Source: Rufibacter sp. LB8 (GTDB lineage: Bacteria > Bacteroidota > Bacteroidia > Cytophagales > Hymenobacteraceae). Taken from it: a DNA stretch of 64,000 nucleotides. This document shows positions 1 through 13,345 of the stretch, piece by piece. The notes under the pieces are model-generated. The model was not told the origin of the DNA, made no database searches, and saw only the letters and a list, made by a program, of their open reading frames with translations. The stretch is from positions 620,001 to 684,000 of the forward strand of contig NZ_JADALJ010000001.1 of assembly GCF_014876185.1 (NCBI RefSeq), read 5' to 3'. Positions within the stretch are counted from its first letter, which is position 1. Every line of letters begins with the position of its first letter. Made by a program: the position numbers and the translations under genes.

Positions 1-222
1 AAATTCAAAAATGTCCCTTTAAAGGAAGGTAAGATTAAAAATATTTTAAAAAATCTTTACTTGTTAACGTCTTGATTGTTTTGACAATTGACGATATTTT
101 CCTAACTAGCTAGCGAAATCGATTTCGTAACTTGAAAAAATTAGTAAGCTGCTGTATTTCAAGTCGTTGAAGGGTTGATAGTGTTTTGCCTTAATCCAAT
201 AATTTTATCTAAACCTTGCTCT
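1..222 (+). promoter_or_regulatory. Leader and control region of the susC operon
   Basis: AT-rich region upstream of susC. It holds a weak -7-like box near 93-100 and, downstream of it, a perfect palindrome at 114-127. No gene is seen. The reading frame of susC runs back to a TTG at 175, but the ATG at 223 is preferred because the peptide before it is not signal-like. The promoter assignment is inference. Confidence 0.5.
114..127. promoter_or_regulatory. Palindromic operator GAAATCGATTTC (LacI-type candidate)
   Basis: The sequence cGAAATCGATTTCg is a perfect palindrome. The same 12-bp core recurs at 22483-22494 upstream of the starch-binding esterase and was not noticed elsewhere in the window. 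The symmetrical central CG resembles LacI/GalR-family operators. No LacI-family gene is in the window, so the cognate regulator is unknown. Confidence 0.5.
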
Positions 223-3200
223 ATGTTAAAATCATTACTTCAAGATTTACTTCCTGGTGAAACCGGCAAGGCTAGCAAGCACTTCAGGAGATTTTCTTCT
301 CTGCTGGTGATGGCAATAGCCATGCTTATGCTCACAGCGGGAGCTGCCTTTGCCCAACAGCGCACGGTGTCAGGGATGGTAAGGGACTCGGGCGGTAGCC
401 CGCTGATAGGGGTGACCGTTCAGGTGAAAGGAACCACTACGGCCACGGCTACAGATGCTTCCGGTAGTTTTTCATTGCCAGTCACTGGGGCCAACGCCCG
501 AATGGTGTTCACCTACATTGGCTACCTCTCACAAGAAGTAGCCGTAGGTAGTCAGAACGCTCTAACTGTTCTAATGGTCGCTGACCAAAAGGCCTTAGAC
601 GAAGTGGTGGTAGTTGGGTACGGTACCCAGCAGCGCAGAGAAATCACTGGTTCTATTGCCAAAGTTGACGGTGCCGTGTTGGCGCAGCAACCCGCCCCCA
701 GCTTTGAGGCGGCCTTGCAAGGAAGAGCCGCCGGTGTGCAGGTGATTCAAGGAAGTGGTTTGGCCGGTTCTGGTTCTGTCATCAGAATCAGGGGCATAGG
801 CTCTTTAACTGCTGGTGGTGACCCTTTATATGTAGTGGATGGAATTCCCATCACGCAAGATCCGTTTTTGAACGGTGACCGTGGAGCCATGAACTACAAC
901 CCATTGGCTACCATTAACCCCAATGATATAGAGTCGGTGGAAGTGTTGAAAGACGTTTCTGCCGCGGCTATTTACGGGTCCAGAGGTTCTAACGGCGTGA
1001 TTTTGATAACCACCAAGAGAGGGAAGAAAGGCGCAGCTTCTATTGACTTCTCGGCCCGCACGGGTATATCAAAGCCTACCAAACTGCCAGATTTCCTGAA
1101 TAACAGAGAGTGGTTAACACTTCGGCAGGAAGCATGGGAAAATGATGGCAATGTAGGCCGGGCGCCCCTTTTTGGCGGTGTTACCTGGGAAGATGCCTTG
1201 AACACCAATACAGATTGGTTAGGTGAAACCACCCAAACCGGCGTGAAGCAGGAATACTCCCTGGGCTTGAACAAAGGCACAGAAAAACTTTCACTGTATG
1301 CAGGCTTAGCTTATAACGACAATGAAAGCTACTTAAAAGGCAACAGCCTGCGCAGAATGAGCGGAAGGTTGAATGTGGACTACCTGCTCCTGCCTAAAGT
1401 CAAAGTTGGCTTCAATACCTCTTTGAGCCAAGGCTTGAATGACAGGGTGTTTGCCGCCTGGAGCGGTGGTTTGGGTGCTGCCATGTCTACGGCACTTCCC
1501 ATTTATCCGGTTTACAACCAAGACGGGTCTTATTTCAATGGGGCTGGTATCGGGAACAACCCAGTGGCCCAATTGGAGGCTACTGACTGGAAAACCAGGG
1601 AAATCAGAACCATCAACAACGCTTATGTAGAGTTTTCGCCCATTGAGAACCTTACCCTCACGGGCCGTGGCGGCTTGGACTACGGTGACATTAGAGATAG
1701 CCAATACAACCCACCGGCCCTGAACAACACCACAGGTTTTGGTTCCGCCGAAGAATGGAGAACCTACGTGACCAATTACAACTTGTCGGCTACCGCCAAC
1801 TACAACCTAAAGATGGGGGAAATGAACAGTTTAAGTTTCCTGCTTGGGTCTGAGTACCAACGGTCCAACACGCTTTCCATGAATGAAAGAGCCAGCAAGG
1901 CTAACGGATTGCTGTACACCAATCCAGAAGTTGATGAAACGTCTGTGGTGCTGGGTGCCCCTAACTACCAAGAATGGGCTTTTCTGAGCTATTTTGGTCG
2001 GGTGAACTACACCTTGGCAGATAAATACATTGTGCAGGCCACTGGTCGCGTAGACGGTTCCTCCAGGTTTGGTTCTGATTACCGGTATGGCTTCTTCCCT
2101 TCTGTGGGGTTGGGGTACATTATTTCTGAGGAGGACTTCTTCAAAGACAATATCTCCTTCGTGAATTTCTTCAAGTTGAAGGCCAGCTGGGGGAAGACCG
2201 GTAACGCTAATTTTGACAACTACAGAAGATGGGGCTATTTCAGGTCTGAAGGTACCTTAACCTACAATGGTAGCCAGATTCTCTTCCCGGTACAGTTGAA
2301 CCGCCCGGACTTGGCGTGGGAAACGCTTAATTCCTATGATTTGGGTTTTGAGTTCGCCTTGTTCAAAAACAGAATCACCGCTGAGTTCGCCTTTTATGAT
2401 AAGCGCTCCAAGGATGTCTTGATTGATTTGGTGACGCCCGCCTCGGCTGGCTTTAACCGCAGCCTTACCAACATTGGCGAAGTCCAGAACAAAGGAGTGG
2501 AGTTCAGTTTCACGAGCGTGAACATTGACAAAGCCTTTAAATGGTCTACTTCCTTTAACATCGCCCACAACAAAAATGAAGTGAAGAGCATTGGCATTAC
2601 TTCGCCAGACGCTATTTCAGGGGCCGGTGATACCAGGGTCTTTGTAGGCCAGCCGGTTGGAGTGAACTACCTGGTGCGCTTTTCCCGCGTGGACCCAGCT
2701 ACCGGAGCCCCCATCTGGCTTGACAAAGACGGACAAGAAACCATGACGTTCAACCTAGACAACCGGGTGATTGTGGGCAATGTGTTGCCTGACTTTACCG
2801 GAGGTATTACCAATACTTTCTCTTACAAAAACTTTGACCTGAGTGTTCTTTTTGCTTTCACCAAAGGCGGCGACATTTATGATGATGCCATTAAGCGCCA
2901 ACTAGGCGTAACGTCGGACTGGAACATGAGACGTGAGATGCTGGACCGTTGGAGAAAGCCGGGTGACATTGCCACTTATCCAAAATTAACCACGCAGCCA
3001 GGCGCTTACGGCCTTTCCAGCGAATGGAATTACAACACAGATCTTTGGTTGTATGACGCGTCATACATGCGGTTGAGAAACCTGACCTTTGGCTATAACC
3101 TGCCTACTGGTTTGTTGGAAAAAGCCAAAGTGAAAAACGCCCGCATCTATTTTGTAGGCACCAACCTACTCACCTTCACCAAATTCCCGGGCATGGACCC

Positions 3201-3315
3201 GGAGATTGTACGTGACCACAATGGGCCCCAGGGCAGAAACCTTAGCCCGAATGTGAGTTACCTGACGCCTCCCCAGGAAAAAGCGTTTACCGTAGGTGTT
3301 GATTTAAAATTCTAA
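223..3315 (+). CDS. susC: SusC-like TonB-dependent outer membrane receptor
   Basis: Outer-membrane, TonB-driven importer of oligosaccharides, here most likely maltodextrins. The 1030-residue product begins with a long signal region ending near AAFAQ (about residue 45). A carboxypeptidase-regulatory-like beta domain follows (GMVRDSGGSPLIGVTVQVKG), then the LDEVVVVGYG segment, a plug domain (IRIRGIGSL, PLYVVDGIP, AAIYGSRGSNGVILITTK) and a 22-strand-type barrel ending in a C-terminal F. Length fits the family. The ATG at 223 is preferred over the upstream TTG at 175. susD starts 11 bp downstream, so the two are co-transcribed and should form the classic lid-and-barrel complex. Substrate is inferred from the amylases that follow. 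Confidence 0.93.
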   Translation: MLKSLLQDLLPGETGKASKHFRRFSSLLVMAIAMLMLTAGAAFAQQRTVSGMVRDSGGSPLIGVTVQVKGTTTATATDASGSFSLPVTGANARMVFTYIGYLSQEVAVGSQNALTVLMVADQKALDEVVVVGYGTQQRREITGSIAKVDGAVLAQQPAPSFEAALQGRAAGVQVIQGSGLAGSGSVIRIRGIGSLTAGGDPLYVVDGIPITQDPFLNGDRGAMNYNPLATINPNDIESVEVLKDVSAAAIYGSRGSNGVILITTKRGKKGAASIDFSARTGISKPTKLPDFLNNREWLTLRQEAWENDGNVGRAPLFGGVTWEDALNTNTDWLGETTQTGVKQEYSLGLNKGTEKLSLYAGLAYNDNESYLKGNSLRRMSGRLNVDYLLLPKVKVGFNTSLSQGLNDRVFAAWSGGLGAAMSTALPIYPVYNQDGSYFNGAGIGNNPVAQLEATDWKTREIRTINNAYVEFSPIENLTLTGRGGLDYGDIRDSQYNPPALNNTTGFGSAEEWRTYVTNYNLSATANYNLKMGEMNSLSFLLGSEYQRSNTLSMNERASKANGLLYTNPEVDETSVVLGAPNYQEWAFLSYFGRVNYTLADKYIVQATGRVDGSSRFGSDYRYGFFPSVGLGYIISEEDFFKDNISFVNFFKLKASWGKTGNANFDNYRRWGYFRSEGTLTYNGSQILFPVQLNRPDLAWETLNSYDLGFEFALFKNRITAEFAFYDKRSKDVLIDLVTPASAGFNRSLTNIGEVQNKGVEFSFTSVNIDKAFKWSTSFNIAHNKNEVKSIGITSPDAISGAGDTRVFVGQPVGVNYLVRFSRVDPATGAPIWLDKDGQETMTFNLDNRVIVGNVLPDFTGGITNTFSYKNFDLSVLFAFTKGGDIYDDAIKRQLGVTSDWNMRREMLDRWRKPGDIATYPKLTTQPGAYGLSSEWNYNTDLWLYDASYMRLRNLTFGYNLPTGLLEKAKVKNARIYFVGTNLLTFTKFPGMDPEIVRDHNGPQGRNLSPNVSYLTPPQEKAFTVGVDLKF

Positions 3316-3325
3316 GCGATCCAAA

Positions 3326-4732
3326 ATGAAAAGATATAGATTCCTATCGGTGCTGGCCCTGGCTGGTTCCCTTACTGTAAGTTCCTGTGATGACCTGCTG
3401 GATATTCCACCAAAGAATGTGAGCCTGCAAGATGATATTTTCAAGGATCCTGCCAACGCCCAATTGATTCTGGCCTCTACGTATGAAGTGTTACGGGCGG
3501 GTAATTTCATGGGTGGCAGTTCCTGGGTCTTTTCTGAGTTGTTGGCAGATAATATCAACGGCACAGGCATAACCGGAGACTGGAACGAGTACTATTCCCG
3601 CAACTCCACCATCTTCAACGGATCCACCAGATCTTTCTGGGCAGATGGCTACCGCACTATTTATCGGGCAAATGTACTGATCGCCAATATAGATCAGATT
3701 CAGGGCTTGCCAGATGCAGAAAGAAATCGCATAAAAGGTGAGGCGTTGTTTTTGCGGGCCATCAGCCATTTTGAGATTGTTCGTTTGTTTGCTCAGCCGT
3801 ACGGCTTCACCACAGACAACAGCCACCTGGGTATTCCGCTCAGACTTACTCCAACCCAGGAGCCTTTGCTGCGCGCCACAGTGGCCCAGGTATACAACCA
3901 GATTATCGCAGATTTAACGGAGGCTTCCACACTTATCCCGCCGGTGAATAACAACTACGCCTCCGGCTGGTCAGCCAAAGGGTATTTGGCCAAGGTGCAT
4001 TTTCAGATGAACAGCTTCCAAAAAGCCTATGATTTTTCAGATGATGTCTTGAAAAATAGCCCGTTCCGGTTTGAGCAGGATTTCAAGAATCGGTTTAAAG
4101 CTGGCGGAAGTACCGAAGATGTGTTTGCCTTGGTCAGCACCGGGTTGAACAGCAACTCCAGCTCCCGGGTGCAGGATCACTACCGGTCAGACAATAACAG
4201 AAGGCCCAACGTGCGCGTGGCGGCTGACCTGTTAGCAGATGCCACGTCTAACCCCAATGACAAAAGAGGTCAGGAATGGTTTAGAGTGGTGAACCCCGGA
4301 ACGCCCAATGAAGAAGTGTTCATTACCAAATACAATGGACCTGACTTCTTTAATGTACCGTTGCTGTCTGTCACTGAGCTAAAACTGATCAGGGCTGAGT
4401 CAGCGGCGGAATTAAACAGAAACCTCCCAGTTGCCATAGCTGATCTGAATGATATCAGAACACGGGCCTATGGTGCAGGAAACAACACCGTGAGTGCCAC
4501 CGCCAATGCCCGCACAATTATAGACATTGCCCGGCAGGAGCGGAGAATTGAATTAGCCACAGAAGGGGTGCGGTTGCATGACTTAAAACGCATAGCCGTC
4601 CGTGAGAACCCAACCTTGAGAATAAGAGGCGCCGTTTGGAACTGCCCTGGGTTAATTATCCAGTTTCCTGATGATGAAGTATCTGCCAACCCTAACTTCC
4701 AGAGAAACCCAGAGGGAGGTTGCGCTAACTAA
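3326..4732 (+). CDS. susD: SusD-like starch-binding outer membrane lipoprotein
   Basis: Cell-surface glycan-binding lipoprotein that caps the SusC barrel. The 468-residue product has a lipoprotein signal peptide with the acylated cysteine at residue 21 (LTVSSC). SusD/RagB family features follow: an N-terminal stretch rich in TPR-like helices (NAQLILASTYEVLRAG, EALFLRAISHFEIVRLFAQPYG) and a C-terminal RRIELATEGVRLHDLKR segment. It lies 11 bp after susC, the usual order. Two further surface or secreted protein genes follow, in the place of susE/susF. Confidence 0.93.
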   Translation: MKRYRFLSVLALAGSLTVSSCDDLLDIPPKNVSLQDDIFKDPANAQLILASTYEVLRAGNFMGGSSWVFSELLADNINGTGITGDWNEYYSRNSTIFNGSTRSFWADGYRTIYRANVLIANIDQIQGLPDAERNRIKGEALFLRAISHFEIVRLFAQPYGFTTDNSHLGIPLRLTPTQEPLLRATVAQVYNQIIADLTEASTLIPPVNNNYASGWSAKGYLAKVHFQMNSFQKAYDFSDDVLKNSPFRFEQDFKNRFKAGGSTEDVFALVSTGLNSNSSSRVQDHYRSDNNRRPNVRVAADLLADATSNPNDKRGQEWFRVVNPGTPNEEVFITKYNGPDFFNVPLLSVTELKLIRAESAAELNRNLPVAIADLNDIRTRAYGAGNNTVSATANARTIIDIARQERRIELATEGVRLHDLKRIAVRENPTLRIRGAVWNCPGLIIQFPDDEVSANPNFQRNPEGGCAN

Positions 4733-4752
4733 TTTCCATAAAACATACGATC

Positions 4753-5277
4753 ATGAAAAAGCTTAAAAATTTAGTGTGGAGTGCGCTGTGCATGGTACTT
4801 CTGTTGAGCGCCTGCCAGCCAGATGATTTGGTGGGAGAGCTGGGAACGCCTTTCAGCAAAACCGAGGGCCTGGTAGGAACCTGGAAAGTCGCTAATGTGG
4901 TGCAGCATGACTTAAAGGCGCCAGCCAACGCGGCCAACAAGCAGTTGACCTTAACGGATCGGTTTGATTTCTCTACTGCCAGAATCAAATTCATGGCCAG
5001 CCCCAACACCTTCACGGTAGAAGCGCTAGACGGCCCTGTGTTTTTACCAGCCAGTGGTACCTGGACCTTTGACAACCCAGAATATCCTACGGAGGTGCGG
5101 CTGGTGGGTGCTGATACCAAAAACGTGACACTTAAACTTGGATCTGCCCCAAGAGCGGCTTTCCCGGCTACCAGACTCATGTTTGAGCGCATGGTCAGAA
5201 AAGATGCCGCAGACCCTGCTTCGGCCAAAGAGGCCATTATCAGGTATGACTATGATTTACAGCGCGTGGCGCAATAA
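4753..5277 (+). CDS. Small lipoprotein, DUF5004-like, in SusE position
   Basis: A 174-residue predicted lipoprotein with the lipobox cysteine at residue 21 (LLLSAC). After it comes a lipocalin-like pattern (EGLVGTWKVANVV, ASGTWTFDNPEYPTEVRLVG) typical of small Bacteroidota lipoproteins assigned to DUF5004. It starts 20 bp after susD and belongs to the same transcript. It may help bind or orient glycans at the surface, as SusE does in the classic system, but the sequence does not show a binding site. Family assignment is from memory of the pattern. Confidence 0.7.
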   Translation: MKKLKNLVWSALCMVLLLSACQPDDLVGELGTPFSKTEGLVGTWKVANVVQHDLKAPANAANKQLTLTDRFDFSTARIKFMASPNTFTVEALDGPVFLPASGTWTFDNPEYPTEVRLVGADTKNVTLKLGSAPRAAFPATRLMFERMVRKDAADPASAKEAIIRYDYDLQRVAQ

Positions 5278-5302
5278 GCAGGACCATTTTAAGAAAGCAA
5301 CC

Positions 5303-6481
5303 ATGAAAAATAAAATACTAAGTGCGTTCTTGTTATGCTTATTCCTAGCCATAGGAGCAAACGCGCAGGTCACCATTGAAGAAGGCGCGTTCCGGGCAGA
5401 CGACCGCATCACCATTATCTATGATGCCACGGTAGGCACTTCTGGCCTGCAGGGCGCCTCTGAGGTGTATTTGCACACTGGGGCTAACAACTGGGCCTTC
5501 CAGCCAACCGGCCAGGAGTGGGGCATTGATTTCGCCCCCGGAAAAATGACCAAAGTACCTGGTGAGCAGAACAAATGGCAAATCACCCTTACGCCGCGTT
5601 CCTTCTACAACATTCCTGCCGGCACTGACCTGGAAAACCTGCTATTCGTTTTCAGAAACAGAGACGGCAGCCAGACCGGGAAAAACGCAGACAACAATGA
5701 CATTGTGGTAACGGCCTCCAAGTACAATGGCGGGCAGTTTGTCTATACTGAGCCAACGTCTTTCAACCCCAATGACCGGGTGACCATCTGGTTTGACGCA
5801 AACGCCGCCGCCTGTAATGAAGGGGGCGGATTAGTTGGAGCTTCGCAGGTATACCTGCACTCTGGCGCCCAGGACTTTTCTGTTCAACCAGCGGGTCAGG
5901 CATGGGGCGTAGATTGGGAAGGTGGCCGTATGATCAACAGAGGCAATAATTTGTGGTCCATCACTTTTGTGCCAAGCGAGTATTACGGTACGTCTGTCAT
6001 GAGCAACATCAAACTCTTGTTCAGGGATCTGTCTGGTGACAAGCGCGCCAAAGGCGATGGTTGTGCAGACCACACGCTTACGGTGAATCCTATTGGTCCT
6101 ATGCCAGAGCCAAAAACCCGGGTTTTTCCAAGCAAATTCACGCAGGATGATGCTTTCACCCTGTACTATAACAACAAACAGGAAGACAGACCGTCTATGC
6201 AAAATTATACCGGTGACCTGTATGTGTACGCCGGGGCAGAAAGTTCTACGGGTTACCTTGAGCCGGTAGGCTGGGGAGATGTTGGCACCAGCACCAAGGT
6301 AAAAATGCGAAACGAAGGAAACGGCATCTATTCCTTGACCATTGTGCCTTCGCGCTTCTTTAATGTGCCAGCGGGCGGACAAATCAACATCATTAAATTT
6401 GTGGTCAGGAAAGGAGTGTTCAACAGCGATGATGACAAAATAGGCGGCGGTGATTTGACCTATGAAATCACCAAAGAGTAA
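5303..6481 (+). CDS. Secreted protein with three starch-binding-like beta domains (SusE/SusF position)
   Basis: A 392-residue product with a clear signal peptide (about 22 residues, ending ANAQ). It holds three similar beta domains of about 110 residues, each with the pattern FxxDDxxTIxYDA...GASxVYLHxGA...P.GQ.WG followed by a NxWxITLxPxxFYxxP segment. The first two domains are closest to each other. This layout matches surface glycan-binding proteins of starch loci. The open frame extends upstream to 5138 but overlaps the previous gene, so the ATG at 5303 is chosen. There is no lipobox, so it is probably periplasmic or secreted rather than lipid-anchored. Confidence 0.75.
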   Translation: MKNKILSAFLLCLFLAIGANAQVTIEEGAFRADDRITIIYDATVGTSGLQGASEVYLHTGANNWAFQPTGQEWGIDFAPGKMTKVPGEQNKWQITLTPRSFYNIPAGTDLENLLFVFRNRDGSQTGKNADNNDIVVTASKYNGGQFVYTEPTSFNPNDRVTIWFDANAAACNEGGGLVGASQVYLHSGAQDFSVQPAGQAWGVDWEGGRMINRGNNLWSITFVPSEYYGTSVMSNIKLLFRDLSGDKRAKGDGCADHTLTVNPIGPMPEPKTRVFPSKFTQDDAFTLYYNNKQEDRPSMQNYTGDLYVYAGAESSTGYLEPVGWGDVGTSTKVKMRNEGNGIYSLTIVPSRFFNVPAGGQINIIKFVVRKGVFNSDDDKIGGGDLTYEITKE

Positions 6482-6494
6482 AACATAGTTTTTC

Positions 6495-6527
6495 AAACAG
6501 ACCCGACCCGCCAGCCGGGTCTGTTTT
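6495..6527 (+). terminator. Hairpin terminator or attenuator inside the sus operon
   Basis: An 11-bp stem (AAACAGACCCG paired with CGGGTCTGTTT) followed by a short T run lies between the SusE/F-like gene and the first amylase. It probably lowers transcription of the downstream enzymes relative to the binding proteins. Confidence 0.65.
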
Positions 6528-6547
6528 CTAATACCCCAACCCAAGTC

Positions 6548-9139
6548 ATGAAACAGTTAAGTCTCCTTGTTTTCCTGTTCCTTTTTTCCCCGTTAGTCAG
6601 TTTGGGCCAGCAGGTGCCGCTTACGTTTAGGGTAGACATGCGCCAGCAGAATGTATCTACTGCCGGGGTACACGTGGCCGGTACCTTTCAGTCTGATGCT
6701 GGTTTTGGCAGTGACTGGAACCCCGCCACCACCCGCCTGCAAGACCCTGACAATGACCAGATTTTTGAACTGACGGTACAAGTGCCCGCGGGCGTGTATG
6801 AATACAAATTCGTGAACGGCAACAGCTGGAATGCAGGGCCAGAGCTGGTATCTGCGGACTGTGGCAAGGCAGACGGCGCCGGAAACGTAAACCGGCAAGT
6901 AACAGTGGGGACTTCAGGTGTAAGACTGCCGGTAGTACCTTTCAACGGGTGCTCGCCGCAACTCACACTTTCCGTGGACATGGGCCAGCAGACGGTGTCA
7001 CCAATGGGGGTGCACGTGGCAGGTAATTTTCAGGTGCTTGCCGGCTATGGTACCGACTGGAGCCCCAACTCTTTGCCATTGACAGACCCTGACGGAGACA
7101 GAATTTATGACGTTACAATCTCCCTGCCCACTGGTGGGTTATTCCAATACAAATTCATCAACGGCAATACGCTAGCCAATGCAGAAGTTGTTCCGGTGGC
7201 CTGCGGCGTGGAGGCGGGCCAGGGAGTTTACCACAGAACCATTGACGCCACCAGCAACAATACCATTTCGCCCACCTATGTGTTTGGAACCTGCACCCGC
7301 GATGGCGTTTCCATACCCAATACCAATTACACCACCCACTGGTGGAACGATGCGGTTTTTTATGAAATTTTCGTGCGAAGTTTTTATGACAGCAACGGTG
7401 ATGGCAAGGGAGATTTCAAGGGGCTCATTCAGAAACTGGACTACCTCAATGATGGTAACCCAGATACCAAAACAGACCTGGGCATTACGGGTATCTGGCT
7501 CATGCCCATGATGGAATCGCCTAGTTACCACGGCTATGATGTGACTAATTACTACGCCACAGAATCTGATTACGGCACCATGGCAGAGTTTGAGGAGTTC
7601 CTGGCCGCCGCCCATGCCCGGGGCATCAAAGTCATCATTGATTTTGTGATGAACCATTCCTCTGATCAGCATTCTTGGTTTACGCAGTCGGCGAGTAGCA
7701 CCTCCAACGCGTTGCGTGACTGGTATGTGTGGTCAGCTACCAACCCGGGGTATACGGGACCTTGGGGACAAGGCGTGTGGCACCCGCGAAACGGAAACTA
7801 TTTTTACGGCCTCTTCTACAGCGGCATGCCAGATTTGAACTGGAGCAATGCCCAACTTAAAGCCACCATGTGGGACATCACCCGTTTCTGGCTGAATAAA
7901 GGCGTGGACGGGTACCGCATTGACGCGGTTAAGTACCTGGACGAAGACGGTGCCCGCATGGAAAACACCCCTGAGACCTTCCAGATTTTAGAGGAATTCA
8001 ACCAGGTAACCAAAAGCGCCAAGGCAACCGCCTTTACCGTGGGCGAGGCCTGGTCCTCTACCGCCTCGGTGGTCCCTTATGTGGAGAATAACCGCCTGGA
8101 TGTCTGCTTTGAGTTTGACCTGGCAGCCACGCTGATTAATTCAGTGAAGAACAATAGCCCGGCGACCCTCAAAACCCAACTGAGCCTGGTGAACCAGCTG
8201 TACCCCAAGCTGCAATACGCCACCTTTTTGTCTAACCATGACCAGAACCGCGTGCTAGGGGAGTTGAACGGAAATTTGGCCCAAATGAAACAGGCCGCTG
8301 CTCTGTACCTGACCATGCCGGGCGTGCCCTTTCTGTATTACGGGGAGGAAATTGGTATGCTGGGTGCCGGGGTGGACGAAGACAAACGCAAACCCATGCA
8401 ATGGACCTCTGACAGCAAGGCTGGTTTCACCACTGGTACTCCCTGGCGGGCAGTGAACAGCAACGCGGCCCAGTTCAACGTGCAGACCATGGCCAATGAC
8501 CCGGCCTCGTTGCTCCAGCATTACAAAAAACTCATCCACCTGAGAAATGACGTGGAAGCCCTGCGCAAAGGCTATTACCAGGAAATGTCCTCTACCCAAG
8601 CCTCTATGTTGAGCTATGCCCGTATTTATGATGGAAAGGCAGCGGTGGTGGTATCTAATTTCGGCTCTGAAGCAGTTGCGTCACCAACTGTTTCCCTGGC
8701 GGTGTCCTCTTTGCCGGCGGGCGTGTACGCGGTAACCGAAGGCTATTCCAACCAAGCCATGGGCCAGGTGACCCTTAATGACCAGGGGGGTTTCTCCAAC
8801 TGGACTATTACCGGTGGCGTTGCCTTGGGCGCAGACCAAACCTGGATTTTATTGCTCAACCCTACCACATTGGCCAGCGCCCGGGAAATAGAAAAAAGCA
8901 TTTCGTTCGCCATTTACCCCAACCCCGCCCAAACCCAGGCAGTGCTGCAAATGGAGCGAAGAGCTTCTGACAAAACTACCATCTCTGTGTATGATGCCAC
9001 CGGGAAAATGCTGCAAACGACCCCATGGGTAGGAGAGAAACACGTGCTTTCTACCCAAGCATTAGCCGATGGAATTTACTTTGTGAAAGTGCAAAGCGGA
9101 AAGCATGTGAGCATGCAGCGCCTGGTGGTGCAACATTAG
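6548..9139 (+). CDS. Secreted GH13 alpha-amylase with two N-terminal carbohydrate-binding-like domains and a T9SS sorting domain
   Basis: An endo-acting starch hydrolase of 863 residues. A signal peptide (about 20 residues) is followed by two similar E-set/CBM-like domains (about 22-125 and 138-240; VHVAGTFQ... and VHVAGNFQ...), then the GH13 barrel. Conserved regions are VIIDFVMNHSS (362 on), GYRIDA with nucleophile D459, GEAW with acid/base E500 and SNHDQNR with stabiliser D565. The last 80 or so residues (YPNPAQ...GIYFVKVQSG...RLVV) form a type IX secretion (Por) sorting domain, so the enzyme should be exported across the outer membrane and possibly anchored. It follows a hairpin, so expression may be tuned separately. 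Confidence 0.92.
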   Translation: MKQLSLLVFLFLFSPLVSLGQQVPLTFRVDMRQQNVSTAGVHVAGTFQSDAGFGSDWNPATTRLQDPDNDQIFELTVQVPAGVYEYKFVNGNSWNAGPELVSADCGKADGAGNVNRQVTVGTSGVRLPVVPFNGCSPQLTLSVDMGQQTVSPMGVHVAGNFQVLAGYGTDWSPNSLPLTDPDGDRIYDVTISLPTGGLFQYKFINGNTLANAEVVPVACGVEAGQGVYHRTIDATSNNTISPTYVFGTCTRDGVSIPNTNYTTHWWNDAVFYEIFVRSFYDSNGDGKGDFKGLIQKLDYLNDGNPDTKTDLGITGIWLMPMMESPSYHGYDVTNYYATESDYGTMAEFEEFLAAAHARGIKVIIDFVMNHSSDQHSWFTQSASSTSNALRDWYVWSATNPGYTGPWGQGVWHPRNGNYFYGLFYSGMPDLNWSNAQLKATMWDITRFWLNKGVDGYRIDAVKYLDEDGARMENTPETFQILEEFNQVTKSAKATAFTVGEAWSSTASVVPYVENNRLDVCFEFDLAATLINSVKNNSPATLKTQLSLVNQLYPKLQYATFLSNHDQNRVLGELNGNLAQMKQAAALYLTMPGVPFLYYGEEIGMLGAGVDEDKRKPMQWTSDSKAGFTTGTPWRAVNSNAAQFNVQTMANDPASLLQHYKKLIHLRNDVEALRKGYYQEMSSTQASMLSYARIYDGKAAVVVSNFGSEAVASPTVSLAVSSLPAGVYAVTEGYSNQAMGQVTLNDQGGFSNWTITGGVALGADQTWILLLNPTTLASAREIEKSISFAIYPNPAQTQAVLQMERRASDKTTISVYDATGKMLQTTPWVGEKHVLSTQALADGIYFVKVQSGKHVSMQRLVVQH

Positions 9140-9166
9140 AAAGTATACTCTTTTAACACGAATCCT

Positions 9167-9213
9167 TTTCCGTTTTCGGGCTCATTTCTGGAAATGAGCG
9201 CGAAAACGGAAAA
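9167..9213. repeat. Dispersed palindrome, copy 1 (subfamily A)
   Basis: Arms TTTTCCGTTTTCGGGCTCAT and its near-complement around a CTGG centre, with one mismatch in the right arm. It lies between two co-directional GH13 genes. An ATG inside it (9194) is a false upstream start for the next gene. Confidence 0.85.
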
Positions 9214-9259
9214 ATCAAATATTGACCACAGGTTCTTTTGCCGCGTTCCTATGATTTCT

Positions 9260-13056
<3,797 letters not shown>

Positions 13057-13068
13057 GTATTTAGCTGG

Positions 13069-13110
13069 CCGTTTTCGGGCTCATTTCTGAAAATGAAGCC
13101 GAAAACGGAA
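13069..13110. repeat. Dispersed palindrome, copy 3 (subfamily A)
   Basis: GCCGTTTTCGGGCTCATTT paired with AAATGAAGCCGAAAACGG; it begins 13 bp after the GH97 stop codon. Confidence 0.85.
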
Positions 13111-13165
13111 GTGAGGAATGAGGCAAAACGTAATAGCCTTTCTCAAGTGCGTATTCACGCAGTAG

Positions 13166-13185
13166 GGCCAGGCCACGACCTGGCC
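13166..13185. repeat. Hairpin GGCCAGG-CCACGA-CCTGGCC
   Basis: A 7-bp stem. Its core (AGGCCACGACCTGG) resembles the second hairpin of this gap (13269-13288), suggesting a short repeat family distinct from the dispersed palindrome. Confidence 0.6.
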
Positions 13186-13268
13186 AAAACGGTAGCATAG
13201 GTTGGCTGTTTACCATGGAAAAATCAAAATAGCACCGTCAACAAAAGCGTGAATCAGGAATACGTGAT

Positions 13269-13288
13269 GGACAGGTCGCGACCTGTCC
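13269..13288. repeat. Perfect 20-bp palindrome GGACAGGTCGCGACCTGTCC
   Basis: Fully self-complementary. It shares the CGACCTG core with the hairpin at 13166-13185. The segments GCGTATTCACGC (13149 on) and GCGTGAAT (13247 on) flank the pair as partial inverted repeats, so 13149-13290 could be one small non-autonomous element. Confidence 0.65.
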
Positions 13289-13303
13289 GTACAAATCTAC
13301 AAT

Positions 13304-13345
13304 GCGTTTTCAGCCTCATTTCTGAAAATGAGCCCTAAAACGGAA
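13304..13345. repeat. Dispersed palindrome, copy 4 (subfamily A)
   Basis: GCGTTTTCAGCCTCATTT and AAATGAGCCCTAAAACGG; its right arm runs directly into the terminator of the - strand GH97 gene. Confidence 0.8.
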
